A stretch of 35,879 nt of DNA from assembly GCF_000276605.1 (NCBI RefSeq), contig NZ_AKJX01000265.1, positions 1-35,879 on the forward strand, in the 5' to 3' direction. The notes under the pieces are model-generated. The model was not told the DNA's origin. It was given only the letters and a program-made list of their open reading frames with translations, and did no database searches. This document shows positions 21,679 to 29,196 of the stretch, piece after piece (positions within the stretch are counted from its first letter, which is position 1; each line of letters begins with the position of its first letter). This stretch comes from Acidovorax sp. CF316. Lineage in GTDB: Bacteria; Pseudomonadota; Gammaproteobacteria; Burkholderiales; Burkholderiaceae_C. Both the position numbers and the translations under genes were made by a program.

Positions 21679-22470
21679 ATGAAGGTTCGCGTACTGGGGT
21701 GCTCCGGGGCCATTGCCAAAGACTGCCGGACCACCTCGTTCCTGGTCAACGACAACATCCTCATCGATGCGGGGACGGGGGTGGGCGATCTGACGCTGGA
21801 CGAAATGCGCCGCATCGACCACGTGTTCCTCACGCATTCGCACCTGGACCATATCGCGGCGCTGCCGTTGATGCTCGATGCGGTCTCTTCCTTGCGCAGC
21901 AGCCCGGTGCAGGTCCATGCGCTGCCCGGCACCATTGCCGCCCTGCAGGCGCATGTGTTCAACAACGTCATCTGGCCGGATTTCAGCAGCATCCCCACTT
22001 CCGACCAGCCCTTCCTGCAGTACCAGACCATCGCGGTGGGCGAACGTCTACAGGTCGAAGGCATGCACCTGGAGGTGCTGCCCGCCGTGCACACGGTGCC
22101 TGCCGTGGGCTACGCAGTGGCGGGCAGCACGGGATGGTGGGTGTTCAGCGGTGACACTGGCCGCAACCCGGATTTCTGGACGCGCGTCAACTCCCTGCCC
22201 GTTGCCATGCTCGTCATCGAGACGGCCTTCAGCAATCGCGAAACCTCCCTGGCCCAGCGCAGCCTGCACCTGTCGCCCCACACCCTGGCCCAGGAACTGG
22301 CGCAGCTGACCCCCGGCAAGCGCTGCCCCATCTACATCACCCACACCAAGCCCTCCGAGACCGAACTCATCATGGAGGAGATCCGCCGCTTCGACCAAAG
22401 CGCGGGTACCCTGGGCGCCGCCCCGCATGACATTTATTGGCTCAAGGCCGGGGACGAGTTCGTGTTCTGA
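21679..22470 (+). CDS. Metallo-beta-lactamase-fold hydrolase, likely class II cyclic-nucleotide phosphodiesterase
   Basis: A 263-residue cytosolic metallo-beta-lactamase-fold enzyme. The metal motif THSHLDHIAALPLML (His53, His55, Asp57, His58) matches the HxHLDH...L pattern of class II 3',5'-cyclic-nucleotide phosphodiesterases better than RNase Z or glyoxalase II. Further ligands are AVHTVP (about 138), FSGDTG and YITHTKPSE. It starts 63 nt after the cyclase stop with AGGA before the ATG, in the same direction, which supports a role in hydrolysing cAMP. The adjacent cyclase strengthens this, but the family also contains other phosphodiesterases, so the substrate is inferred. Confidence 0.85.
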   Translation: MKVRVLGCSGAIAKDCRTTSFLVNDNILIDAGTGVGDLTLDEMRRIDHVFLTHSHLDHIAALPLMLDAVSSLRSSPVQVHALPGTIAALQAHVFNNVIWPDFSSIPTSDQPFLQYQTIAVGERLQVEGMHLEVLPAVHTVPAVGYAVAGSTGWWVFSGDTGRNPDFWTRVNSLPVAMLVIETAFSNRETSLAQRSLHLSPHTLAQELAQLTPGKRCPIYITHTKPSETELIMEEIRRFDQSAGTLGAAPHDIYWLKAGDEFVF

Positions 22471-22570
22471 CCACTGTGTTGCAGTTGGTGACGTTCGTGG
22501 CACGACAAAAATGTCGCGACAGGGCCCTTGTAGGTGTCCGGGAAACACTTCGAGGACAATTGACCCATTT

Positions 22571-22605
22571 GGGGGAGGGGCTCAGGCTCTTCCCCCTGGT
22601 TTTTG
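22571..22605 (+). terminator. Terminator of the CHASE2/cAMP cluster
   Basis: GGGGGA (22571-22576) pairs with TCCCCC (22591-22596), extendable by weak inner pairs, followed by TGGTTTTTG. It lies 101 bp after the phosphodiesterase-like gene. Its T-run is only a few bases upstream of the pilin promoter. Confidence 0.6.
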
Positions 22606-22609
22606 AGGT

Positions 22610-22625
22610 TGGCACGGAACCTGCT
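22610..22625 (+). promoter_or_regulatory. pilA: Sigma-54 type (RpoN) promoter for the pilin gene
   Basis: TGGCAC-N5-CTGCT matches the -24/-12 consensus TGGCAC-N5-TTGCW except for one base, with the invariant GG (22611-22612) and GC (22623-22624) 10 nt apart. Predicted initiation is near 22636, about 58 nt before the pilin ATG. Pilin genes are classically RpoN/PilR-dependent. Confidence 0.75.
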
Positions 22626-22693
22626 CAGGTTGAAGCAGCCTGGAGAAATTTTCGACAGGTGTTCACTTGCAACCGACTCCCAGGAGAATTTAT

Positions 22694-23269
22694 ATGAAGC
22701 GTTCCATGCAAAAGGGCTTTACCCTGATTGAATTGATGATCGTTGTGGCGATTATCGGTATTCTGGCTGCGGTGGCTCTGCCCGCATACCAAGATTACAC
22801 CGTGCGTGCAAAAATTTCTGAAGCGGTTATTGCTGGCTCGTCTGCTAAAGGTGTTTTGAGCGAAGCGTTCCAATCCGACGGGATCACAGGCCTGGATACG
22901 GCCTCCATTGCCATCAATGCGACACCATTTGCTCAAAAGGCATCTAAGTATGTGGTGAACTACTGCGTTGGTGCTGCGGCAACTACTCCAACGGCAGCTG
23001 ACTGCACTGCATTCACTGCAGGTTCGACCAATTGGGTCATCTCTGTTGCAATTGCTGCTACTGCTGGTAATGGTATTCCAACGACCCTCAATGGTAACAC
23101 CATTGTCTTTTCGCCTAACGTTCAACGCGTAACTCCTGTTGCAACGTCCGTTGGCGCAATTGATTGGGCTTGTGCTGGCCTCACCAATGCAGCTGCGACC
23201 GCTCGCCTGTTGGGCAATGCTGTGGTTGGCACATTGCCTTCGAAGTACGCTCCTTCTGAGTGCCGCTAA
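22694..23269 (+). CDS. pilA: Type IVa major-pilin-like protein, first copy
   Basis: A 191-residue prepilin. The leader MKRSMQKG is cleaved by prepilin peptidase after Gly8; the mature protein starts [20 protein letters not shown] with the required Glu5, then the assembly helix continues to [15 protein letters not shown]. Four cysteines (in NYCVG, ADCTA, WACAG and SECR) suggest a C-terminal disulfide loop. AGGAG precedes the ATG, which is at normal spacing. The region is visibly more AT-rich than its neighbours, as is common for exchanged pilin cassettes. A terminator follows directly, so it can be made without the downstream genes. Confidence 0.95.
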   Translation: MKRSMQKGFTLIELMIVVAIIGILAAVALPAYQDYTVRAKISEAVIAGSSAKGVLSEAFQSDGITGLDTASIAINATPFAQKASKYVVNYCVGAAATTPTAADCTAFTAGSTNWVISVAIAATAGNGIPTTLNGNTIVFSPNVQRVTPVATSVGAIDWACAGLTNAAATARLLGNAVVGTLPSKYAPSECR

Positions 23270-23282
23270 GTTGTAAGCCAAG

Positions 23283-23312
23283 AAAAAAAGGGCGCCTTGG
23301 CGCTCTTTTTTT
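23283..23312 (+). terminator. Terminator after the first pilin gene
   Basis: Stem AGGGCGCC / GGCGCTCT with a 2-nt TT apex, preceded by seven A and followed by seven T (23306-23312). It is symmetrical, so it may work on both strands, and lies 13 bp after the pilin stop. Confidence 0.9.
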
Positions 23313-23338
23313 CGAAAAATTTCGGATTTTGTTGAACT

Positions 23339-24106
23339 ATGCAAGCTCAACAGCGTGTGCGATCGGCCCTGAGAGCTGCAGGCATTCATTTTATATTTAG
23401 TATTGTTGTTGCGGTCGTATGTGCTGCAGTAGTGTTCTGGTTGTGGTATCCATTTCCTTATCGTGAGCTATCCGGCGGGCGGGAGCTGTTTTTGCTTGTT
23501 GTCGCTGTAGATGTGGTTTGTGGACCTTTGCTAACTTCGGTGGTTTATACACCGCTGAAACCAAAGGCTGAATTGTGGCGAGATCTTGGCTTCATTGTTT
23601 TTATTCAGCTCGGCGCTCTGACATATGGCGTATGGACTGTTTGGGATGCCCGGCCCTTGTTTTTGGTCCTTGAAGTAGATAGGTTCAAGGTTATTGCCGC
23701 ACCAGCGCTGGAGAGTGATGCAGTGGGATCGCTTCCCCCGGACATGAGACCGAAGTTTTGGCAAGGACCTGCGGTGGTTGCGATCAGAAGGCCAAAAGAT
23801 CTCGAAGAAAAGAATAAGGTCATGTTCGGAGTGCTGAGTGGCGGACGAGACTACGCTGAAAGACCTGAGTTTTATATTCCGTACAAAGATGAGGCAGCGC
23901 GTGGTGCGCTAAATCGGGCGATCCCCTTGTCGGTCTTTTTGCAAAAATTCCAAGAAAAGAGCGGGGAAATTGAACTGATATCCAAAAAATCAGGAATTGA
24001 GATCAAGGATCTCAATTATTTACCTGTAACGGGTCGCCAAGACTGGATTGCTGTACTCGACGGAAGTGCAAATATTGTCGGCTTTGTCAAGGGCGACGGA
24101 TTTTAA
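23339..24106 (+). CDS. tfpZ: TfpX/TfpZ-family type IV pilin accessory protein
   Basis: A 255-residue inner-membrane protein of the TfpX/TfpZ pilin accessory family, each allele of which travels with its cognate pilin and is needed for its stability or assembly. TM1 is at about 16-36 (IHFIFSIVVAVVCAAVVFW), TM2 at about 48-68 with the family signature LLVVAVDVVCGPLLTSVVY, and TM3 at about 80-98 (LGFIVFIQLGALTYGVWTV). A periplasmic C-terminal domain of about 150 residues follows. It lies between two pilin genes, 26 nt after the terminator, and is clearly AT-richer with non-local codon use. The symbol is tentative because TfpX, TfpY and TfpZ are hard to separate by eye. Confidence 0.85.
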   Translation: MQAQQRVRSALRAAGIHFIFSIVVAVVCAAVVFWLWYPFPYRELSGGRELFLLVVAVDVVCGPLLTSVVYTPLKPKAELWRDLGFIVFIQLGALTYGVWTVWDARPLFLVLEVDRFKVIAAPALESDAVGSLPPDMRPKFWQGPAVVAIRRPKDLEEKNKVMFGVLSGGRDYAERPEFYIPYKDEAARGALNRAIPLSVFLQKFQEKSGEIELISKKSGIEIKDLNYLPVTGRQDWIAVLDGSANIVGFVKGDGF

Positions 24107-24179
24107 CGGGTAGGGTGGGGTCTGGCGCGTAATTGAATTGGCGGAATTTCTCTATGGATCAGTTGAAGGATAATCTACC

Positions 24180-24746
24180 ATGACGTGCTTCATTCAAAAG
24201 GGTTTTACTTTGATTGAATTGATGATCGTTGTTGCGATTATCGGAATTCTTGCGGCAGTTGCCTTGCCCGCGTACCAAGATTACACTGTCCGCGCAAAAA
24301 TTAGCGAAGCCATTCTCGCTGGATCTGCTGCAAAAACTGTATTGAGTGAGGCTTATCTATCGGATAGCGTGACCGGTTTGGATGCTGCTGCAGTTGCCAT
24401 CAATGCAATTCCGTTTGCACAAAAAGCGTCAAAATATGTGATCAATTACTGTGTTGGTTCAGGCACTGTGGCTCCAACTGCGGCCAACTGCGTTGCCGGT
24501 GCTTCACCTTGGGTAATTTCTGTGGCGATTGCCGCCACTGCCGGAAATGGTATCCCAACTTCTTTGGATGGGAATTTCATCAACTTTTCTCCCAATGCTG
24601 CAAATGCAATTCCTGTTTCAAATGCCGTCGGTGCAATTGACTGGGCCTGTGCAGGATTGACCAATGCTTCTGCTACTGCGAGAGGATTGGGGAACCGCGT
24701 GGCCGGAAATCTACCATCGAAATATGCGCCCGCTGAGTGCCGATGA
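24180..24746 (+). CDS. pilA: Type IVa pilin-like protein, second copy
   Basis: A 188-residue prepilin, paralogue of the one at 22694. The leader MTCFIQKG ends at Gly8, the mature start is [20 protein letters not shown] with Glu5, and the same Cys pattern (NYCVG, NCVAG, WACAG, AECR) and the same C-terminal block ([14 protein letters not shown], then LPSKYAP) recur. The middle parts differ by scattered substitutions, notably around residues 55-75 and 130-145. AAGGA precedes the ATG. No sigma-54 site is visible in the 73-bp gap; the promoter is unknown. It may be an antigenic or host-surface variant, or a minor partner of the first pilin. Confidence 0.95.
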   Translation: MTCFIQKGFTLIELMIVVAIIGILAAVALPAYQDYTVRAKISEAILAGSAAKTVLSEAYLSDSVTGLDAAAVAINAIPFAQKASKYVINYCVGSGTVAPTAANCVAGASPWVISVAIAATAGNGIPTSLDGNFINFSPNAANAIPVSNAVGAIDWACAGLTNASATARGLGNRVAGNLPSKYAPAECR

Positions 24747-24773
24747 GTTGATCGGCAAATCCTGACTCTTGCG

Positions 24774-25301
24774 TCATGGCCGGGCGCTGGTGCTTGATAG
24801 GGAATACCCAGACTTTCCCCCTTGCTTCTCCACCACCCGCACCCCCTCCACCACCATCCCCCGGTCCACCGCCTTGCACATGTCGTAAATGGTCAGCAAG
24901 GCAACCTGCACCGCCGTCAGCGCTTCCATCTCGACGCCTGTCGGCCCCACGGTTTCCACCGTGGCCGTGCAGGTTATCCCCGTCGCCCCCGGGTGCTGGA
25001 CGCCAGCCACTTCAAACTCCACCGCCACCCTTGTCAGCGCCAGTGGATGGCACAGTGGAATCAGATCACTCGTCTTCTTCGCGGCCTGGATGCCGGCAAT
25101 CCGTGCGATGCCCAGCACGTCGCCTTTCTTCGCGGTGCCGGCCTCGATGATGGCCAGCGTGGCTGGCTGCATCTCGATGCGGCCGGTGGCGATGGCGACG
25201 CGGTGGGTCGCGGGTTTTGCGCCCACGTCCACCATGTGGGCCTGGCCCTGGGCGTCGAAATGGGTAAGGGTTGGCGGGGTGGTGGGGTCGGGCTTGGACA
25301 T
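24774..25301 (-). CDS. moaC: Cyclic pyranopterin monophosphate synthase
   Basis: MoaC, 175 residues, acts with MoaA to convert GTP to cyclic pyranopterin monophosphate, the first step of molybdenum cofactor synthesis. Family blocks: [57 protein letters not shown], and [20 protein letters not shown] ending at [17 protein letters not shown]. The Lys, His and Asp residues of the active site are present. The ATG at 25301 (MSKPDP) is preferred by homology over one 45 nt upstream; neither has a clear ribosome site. It is convergent with the second pilin (27 bp gap) and divergent from the M48 gene. Confidence 0.96.
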   Translation of the reverse strand: MSKPDPTTPPTLTHFDAQGQAHMVDVGAKPATHRVAIATGRIEMQPATLAIIEAGTAKKGDVLGIARIAGIQAAKKTSDLIPLCHPLALTRVAVEFEVAGVQHPGATGITCTATVETVGPTGVEMEALTAVQVALLTIYDMCKAVDRGMVVEGVRVVEKQGGKSGYSLSSTSARP

Positions 25302-25407
25302 GGGAAGCTGGTTGCTGGGGCGGCTATGGCGGGGGGGGGCTGGCAATTTCTTGGTAACTAGTTGAATCGCCGGGGAAACACTGGAGTGTCAGGGCATCAT
25401 ACGGTCC

Positions 25408-26973
25408 ATGTGGAAAATCCCAAGCAGGGCGGCTCTCCCCGACATCAACCACTGGAGGCACACGCGCGCGGTGCTGGCACCGCTGGTGCTCGCCCTGGCC
25501 AGCGCGGCCGTTCTGGTTCTTCTTCCTGTGCGCCTGGCGCATGCGCAGCTACCCACCCTGGGCGACGGCAGCGAGCTGACCACCAGCGGCGAGCGGCGCC
25601 TGGGCGACCGCATCATCCGCGAGCTGTACCGCGACCCCGATTACATCGACGATGCCGTGCTCTCCGAGTACGTCCAGGGTCTGTGGCTGCCGCTCATGGA
25701 CGCCGCGCGCAAGCGCGGGGAGCTCTCGCCGGAGCTGGACGAGCGCTTTGCCTGGGAGATCCTGCTCGGGCGTGACCGCACGGTGAATGCCTTTGCTCTG
25801 CCGGGTGGCTACCTGGGCGTGCACCTGGGGCTTATCGGCGTGGTGACTTCGCGTGACGAGCTGGCATCGGTGCTGGCGCACGAGCTCAGCCACGTCACCC
25901 AGCGCCATATCTCGCGGCTGATCGCGCAGCAGAGCAAGCAGACGCCCCTGCTGCTGGGCGCCATGATCCTCGGGGCCCTGGCGGCGAGCAAGAACCCGGG
26001 TGCGGCGCAGGCCATGGTGGTGGGCGGCCAGGCGCTGGCCATGCAGAACCAGCTCAACTTTTCTCGCGACATGGAGCGCGAGGCCGACCGCATCGGCTAT
26101 GGCCTCATGGAGCCCGCAGGCTTCGCACCGCAGGGTTTTGTCAGCATGTTCGACAAGCTGCAGCAGGCCAACCGCATCAACGACAACGGCAGCTGGCCCT
26201 ACCTGCGCAGCCACCCGCTGACCACCCAGCGCATGGCCGACATGCAGTCGCGGCTGCCGCCCGGCAAGGCACAGCAGCCCGGCCCTGCCTCCACGCAGGA
26301 ACATGCCATGGCCTCCGCGCGGGCGCGGGTGCTCTCCAACCCGGGGGTGGACACCTTGCGCCAGTGGATCGCCGAGCCGGGCAGTACCGGCTTTACCAGC
26401 CAGAGCGGGTCGCGCAAGGCCGCCATCCTCTATGCGTCGGCCCTGGGCAGCAGCCAGTTGCGTGATGCCAAGGCGGCGCGCGCGACCTGGGCGCTGCTGG
26501 AGGCGCAGGTGCGTGGCGACATGCCGGCCCAGCGGCTGGCGCAGCTGCTCAAGGCAGAAATCGAATTCGCCGCCGGCGATGCCGACGCGGCGCTGGCTGC
26601 GCTGCCCGCCGGGGCCAATGACCACCGGCCGGAGTTGCTGCTGCGCACCCGCGCGCTGCTCAAGGCCGGGCGCTCGGGCGAGGTGATCGGTGCACTGCAG
26701 ACCTGGAGCGCCAACCACCCGCGGGATGCCACCGTATGGCAATTGCTGGCCACGGTGTGGCAGGCCAACGGCCAGCCGCTGCGCGCCGTCCGCGCCGAGG
26801 CCGAAGCGCACGCCACGCGCTACGACTATGCCGCTGCGGTGGACCGTTTCAAGGCCGGGCAGGACCTGGCCCGGCGCAGCGGGGCATCGGCGGACCACTT
26901 CGAGGCGTCCATCATCGACACCCGGCTCAAGGCCGTGGAGTCACTTCTTCGTGAACAGACCGCCGAGCGCTGA
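25408..26973 (+). CDS. BepA-like M48 metalloprotease with TPR tail
   Basis: A 521-residue periplasmic zinc protease resembling BepA (YfgC), which with chaperone function controls outer-membrane protein (LptD) assembly. A long signal sequence, about 1-46, ends VRLAHA, then the M48 domain to about 290: zinc motif HELSH (158-162), Glu225 in EREADRIGYGLME as third ligand, and LRSHPLTTQRMADM. Two flanking hydrophobic helices (about 178-210) are typical. The C-terminal 200 residues are TPR-like. The ORF overlaps the convergent holin-like gene by 33 bp, so the two coding ends share sequence. Confidence 0.93.
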   Translation: MWKIPSRAALPDINHWRHTRAVLAPLVLALASAAVLVLLPVRLAHAQLPTLGDGSELTTSGERRLGDRIIRELYRDPDYIDDAVLSEYVQGLWLPLMDAARKRGELSPELDERFAWEILLGRDRTVNAFALPGGYLGVHLGLIGVVTSRDELASVLAHELSHVTQRHISRLIAQQSKQTPLLLGAMILGALAASKNPGAAQAMVVGGQALAMQNQLNFSRDMEREADRIGYGLMEPAGFAPQGFVSMFDKLQQANRINDNGSWPYLRSHPLTTQRMADMQSRLPPGKAQQPGPASTQEHAMASARARVLSNPGVDTLRQWIAEPGSTGFTSQSGSRKAAILYASALGSSQLRDAKAARATWALLEAQVRGDMPAQRLAQLLKAEIEFAAGDADAALAALPAGANDHRPELLLRTRALLKAGRSGEVIGALQTWSANHPRDATVWQLLATVWQANGQPLRAVRAEAEAHATRYDYAAAVDRFKAGQDLARRSGASADHFEASIIDTRLKAVESLLREQTAER

Positions 26974-27297
26974 TTCGATCACCACGCCCAGCACCGAATA
27001 GATCAGCGAGCCGATCAGCGCGGCGGCAAAGCCCGTCACCTGGAAGCCGTCGAGCACGCTGGCGGCCGCCCAGAACATGAGCGCGTTGATGACAAAAAGG
27101 AACAGCCCGACCGTCACGATGGTCACGGGCAAGGTCAGCACCACGAGGATGGGGCGCAGAACCACGTTGAACAGGCCGATCACGAAGGCCGCGATCAGTG
27201 CCGACGGAAAGCTCTGCACCACCACACCGCTGTAGACATAGGCCACGAACAGCAGCGATGCAGCGCTGAGCAGCCATTTCAGAAGAAGTCGGATCAT
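26941..27297 (-). CDS. Small four-helix membrane protein (phage-holin-4-2 / PF04020 type)
   Basis: A 118-residue integral membrane protein: helices at about 2-24 (IRLLLKWLLSAASLLFVAYV), 33-55 (SALIAAFVIGLFNVVLRPIL), 57-80 (LPVTIVTVGLFLFVINALMF) and 89-112 (TGFAAALIGSLIYSVLGVVI). The pattern NxxxRPIL followed by LPVTIVTxGLF is typical of the four-TMS family often labelled holin although it is chromosomal and not linked to lysis. The function is unknown. The start at 27297 follows directly after a hairpin with no clear ribosome site. Its end overlaps the M48 gene by 33 bp. Confidence 0.85.
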   Translation of the reverse strand: MIRLLLKWLLSAASLLFVAYVYSGVVVQSFPSALIAAFVIGLFNVVLRPILVVLTLPVTIVTVGLFLFVINALMFWAAASVLDGFQVTGFAAALIGSLIYSVLGVVIESALGGLFTKK

Positions 27298-27298
27298 G

Positions 27299-27324
27299 GC
27301 CACAGGATAGCATTGGCCTGTGGC
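27299..27324 (-). promoter_or_regulatory. Hairpin abutting the start codon of the four-helix membrane protein gene
   Basis: On the minus strand GCCACAGG and CCTGTGGC form a perfect 8-bp stem with a 10-nt loop; the stem ends 1 nt before the ATG (27297). No separate Shine-Dalgarno is visible. It could limit translation initiation; just upstream is a GC-rich palindrome around GGGCCGGCCC that may terminate the previous gene. Confidence 0.4.
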
Positions 27325-27374
27325 AAAAGGAGGGGCACCGGCGGGCCGGCCCCCGTGCCTTGCAAGCGGTGTAT

Positions 27375-27839
27375 TTACTCGGTGCCCAGCACCATCAGCA
27401 AGCCCACGCTGGCAAACAGGCTGCTCAGCGTGCCTGGCAGCGACCAGCGCCCGCCGGCCGGCACCGTGGCGCCGGTATCGGGGGCCGCCACATCCAGCTT
27501 GGGTCGGCGCGCATCCACCACCTGGGCCTTGGTGCTGCCCATGTCGGCTTGCAGCTTGTCCGTCAATTCCGGCAGCGGGCCCTTGGCCAGCACCGTGGTG
27601 ACCTGGTCGGGGTGGACTCTGAGGCTGGGAACCACCTGGGCAAACAGCTTGTCGGCCCACTTGGCGCGCCAGTTCTCACGCGCGCTGTGGCTCACCCACT
27701 TGCTGATGCGATGGGTCATGCGTGGCGCGCACGCCACCAGCACCCAGTGCGTATTGCCTGCCGAACCACGCGCAAACAGGGGCGCGAGGATCTGCTGCGC
27801 ATGGGCTGCGTCGTCCACGTACACGATGACTTTGTCCAT
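27375..27839 (-). CDS. Hypothetical protein with a universal-stress-like N-terminus and C-terminal membrane anchor
   Basis: A 154-residue protein of unknown function. It begins MDKVIVYVDDAAHAQQILAP, an alpha/beta pattern like a nucleotide-binding or USP half-domain, followed by a basic, Trp-containing stretch (WRAKWADKL) and a C-terminal hydrophobic helix (LPGTLSSLFASVGLLMVLG) ending in TE, which looks like a tail anchor. GGGAG precedes ATG 27839; an upstream start adds only 10 residues. It follows terC on the minus strand after 83 bp containing the hairpin GGGGCGCTC/GAGCGCCCC (27871-27891). Confidence 0.7.
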   Translation of the reverse strand: MDKVIVYVDDAAHAQQILAPLFARGSAGNTHWVLVACAPRMTHRISKWVSHSARENWRAKWADKLFAQVVPSLRVHPDQVTTVLAKGPLPELTDKLQADMGSTKAQVVDARRPKLDVAAPDTGATVPAGGRWSLPGTLSSLFASVGLLMVLGTE

Positions 27840-27870
27840 TTGGGAAGCTCCCTTGTCAGTGGCTGCCAAC

Positions 27871-27891
27871 GGGGCGCTCGGCGAGCGCCCC
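27871..27891 (-). terminator. Hairpin between terC and the following minus-strand gene
   Basis: GGGGCGCTC (27871-27879) and GAGCGCCCC (27883-27891) form a perfect 9-bp stem with a 3-nt loop. There is no U-run on the minus strand, so this is a weak or Rho-assisted terminator, or an mRNA stabiliser. Confidence 0.45.
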
Positions 27892-27922
27892 GCGGTCAGC
27901 CCACGGGGTCATTGAAAATCGC

Positions 27923-28654
27923 TCAACCGTGTTCCACGGGGGTCGCGGGGGCACGGCGTGCCAGGATCATCTTGCCCAGCGCCAGAACCAGCAGGGCACC
28001 TGCCACGCTCGCACCATAGCGGATCACGTCGGTTTGCGGGATCTTGAGCATCCACTGCCACTTGTCAGGATTGGAGAACACCGGGTCGGTCACCAGCATG
28101 CCGCCGGCAATCCAGCCCAGCAGCATGCCACCCAGCGTGATGATGAATGGGAAGCGCTCCATCAGCTTGATGACCAGCTGGCTGCCCCAGACGATGATCG
28201 GAATCGAGATCAGGAGACCCAGCACCACCAGCAGGAACTGGTGCTCGCCCGCGTTCTGTGCGGCGCCAGCGATGGCGATCACGTTGTCCACGCTCATCAC
28301 CAGGTCGGCCACGATGATGGTCTTGATGGCGGCCAGCAGCTTGTCGCTGCCTGCCACTTCGCCATGGCCGTCCTCATCGGGGGCCAGCAGCTTGACGCCG
28401 ATCCACACCAGCAGGACCGCGCCCACGAACTTGAGGAAGGGCAGCGCCAGCAAGGTCATCGCAAAGGCGATCAGGATCACGCGCAGAACGATGGCGCCGG
28501 CCGTGCCCCAGATGATGCCCTTGGTACGCTGGGCGGGGGGCAGCTTGCGGCAGGCCAGGGCAATGACCACCGCATTGTCGCCACCCAGCAGGATGTCGAT
28601 GATGATGATCTGTCCCAGCGCGAGCCAGAATTCGGGCGAAGCCAAAAAGTCCAT
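27923..28654 (-). CDS. TerC-family integral membrane protein (second copy), riboswitch-linked
   Basis: A 243-residue TerC protein, paralogous to the one at 14261. Seven hydrophobic helices and the paired metal motifs GQIIIIDILLGGDNAVVIAL (about 15-34) and IIVADLVMSVDNVIAIAGAA (about 110-130). The central acidic loop APDEDGHGE separates the halves. The C-terminus carries a longer segment before the last helix than the first copy. GAGGAA 6 nt before ATG 28654 sets the start; the upstream open frame reads into the leader. A long leader carries a yybP-ykoY aptamer, a hallmark of Mn2+-responsive TerC genes, so a role in manganese efflux or handling is likely. Confidence 0.93.
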   Translation of the reverse strand: MDFLASPEFWLALGQIIIIDILLGGDNAVVIALACRKLPPAQRTKGIIWGTAGAIVLRVILIAFAMTLLALPFLKFVGAVLLVWIGVKLLAPDEDGHGEVAGSDKLLAAIKTIIVADLVMSVDNVIAIAGAAQNAGEHQFLLVVLGLLISIPIIVWGSQLVIKLMERFPFIITLGGMLLGWIAGGMLVTDPVFSNPDKWQWMLKIPQTDVIRYGASVAGALLVLALGKMILARRAPATPVEHG

Positions 28655-28686
28655 AAATTCCTCAATATCAGTGGGCAAAAGGAGGG

Positions 28687-28709
28687 CTTGGCGCCAATGT
28701 AGCGCCAAG
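28687..28709 (-). promoter_or_regulatory. Hairpin in terC leader ahead of its ribosome site
   Basis: CTTGGCGC and GCGCCAAG form a perfect 8-bp stem with a 7-nt loop, followed on the minus strand by CCCTCCTTTTGCCC. It lies 33 nt upstream of the terC ATG and may be a weak intrinsic terminator or part of the riboswitch output. Confidence 0.45.
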
Positions 28710-28743
28710 TCCACCTGGGGGATAGAGGGCCTGCGGTCGGAGG

Positions 28744-28826
28744 ATCAAGGGCTCGCCCGCGTTGCGCGGGTGGTTCGAAAATCGGGAAGGCAGCCTTGAT
28801 CAGCCCACAGAAGGGCCCATCAAAGG
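28744..28826 (-). promoter_or_regulatory. Expression platform of the riboswitch (mutually exclusive pairings)
   Basis: The 3' strand of aptamer helix P1 (CCUUUGAU, 28826 down to 28819) can instead pair with AUCAAGG (28800-28794), with GGGCCC/GGGC inside. The same AUCAAGG is also complementary to CCUUGAU (28750-28744), which encloses the perfect stem CCCGCG-CAA-CGCGGG (28756-28770). Forming P1 therefore frees AUCAAGG to pair downstream. This is a plausible switch; no U-run ends either fold, so translation or Rho access may be the output. Confidence 0.6.
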
Positions 28827-28970
28827 TCTTGCTCGATCCAGCGCCCTGTTTGCGCGCTGGACCCGGACTGCCGGAAGCGATGCTTCGTACTGACGACAGG
28901 CCGATGCCACACGCGGGCAGTGCCCCTGCAGGGCGCGCTGTACATGCGTGGCGGGAGCTACTCCCCTTCG
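28821..28970 (-). ncRNA. yybP-ykoY (Mn2+) riboswitch aptamer upstream of terC
   Basis: On the minus strand the aptamer opens with P1 CGAAGG immediately followed by the signature GGGGAGUAGC (28966-28957). P2 is GCCAC/GUGGC around a long arm, the second arm carries GUCGUCAGUAC (28897-28887), a CGAAGC-AUCGCUUC-type hairpin follows, and P1 closes with AAGACCUUUG. These are the conserved elements of the manganese-sensing yybP-ykoY family, which commonly sits before terC, alx and mntP genes. The aptamer ends 167 nt before the terC start. Confidence 0.9.
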
Positions 28971-29088
28971 AAGCCGCAATTGGACCATCGCCCGGCCCTG
29001 AACGCAAGCCCCGCGGAGCGCGCAGAGCGCCTATCCAAGGGATAACGAGCACATGCAGCGGTGCATTTCAACATGCCGTTTTTTGCCT

Positions 29089-29117
29089 TTGCAGTGTGAC
29101 AAAACCGTGACTATCAT
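29089..29117 (+). promoter_or_regulatory. Candidate sigma-70 promoter for ggt
   Basis: TTGCAG (29089-29094), 17-bp gap, TATCAT (29112-29117; 5 of 6 to consensus). Initiation near 29124 gives a leader of about 73 nt to the ggt ATG. It lies in the 542-bp gap whose left part is the divergent terC riboswitch leader; the rest of the gap, about 28971-29088, holds only the palindrome TATCC-AAG-GGATA (29032-29044). Confidence 0.5.
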
Positions 29118-29196
29118 GTGTTTCGCCATGCACCTGCGCCATGTCCGCAGGCCGCATTCCCCTCCTGCTCTTCACTGGACCGAGGACCTGTACCCC

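Noticed and set aside
24107..24179. Sigma-54 promoter before the second pilin
   Set aside because: TGGCGCG occurs near 24123 but the -12 GC is missing at the right distance (TGAAT instead of TTGCW).
26941..27297. Prophage remnant because of the holin-like label
   Set aside because: No endolysin, integrase, att site or other phage gene is near; this four-helix family is common in chromosomes.
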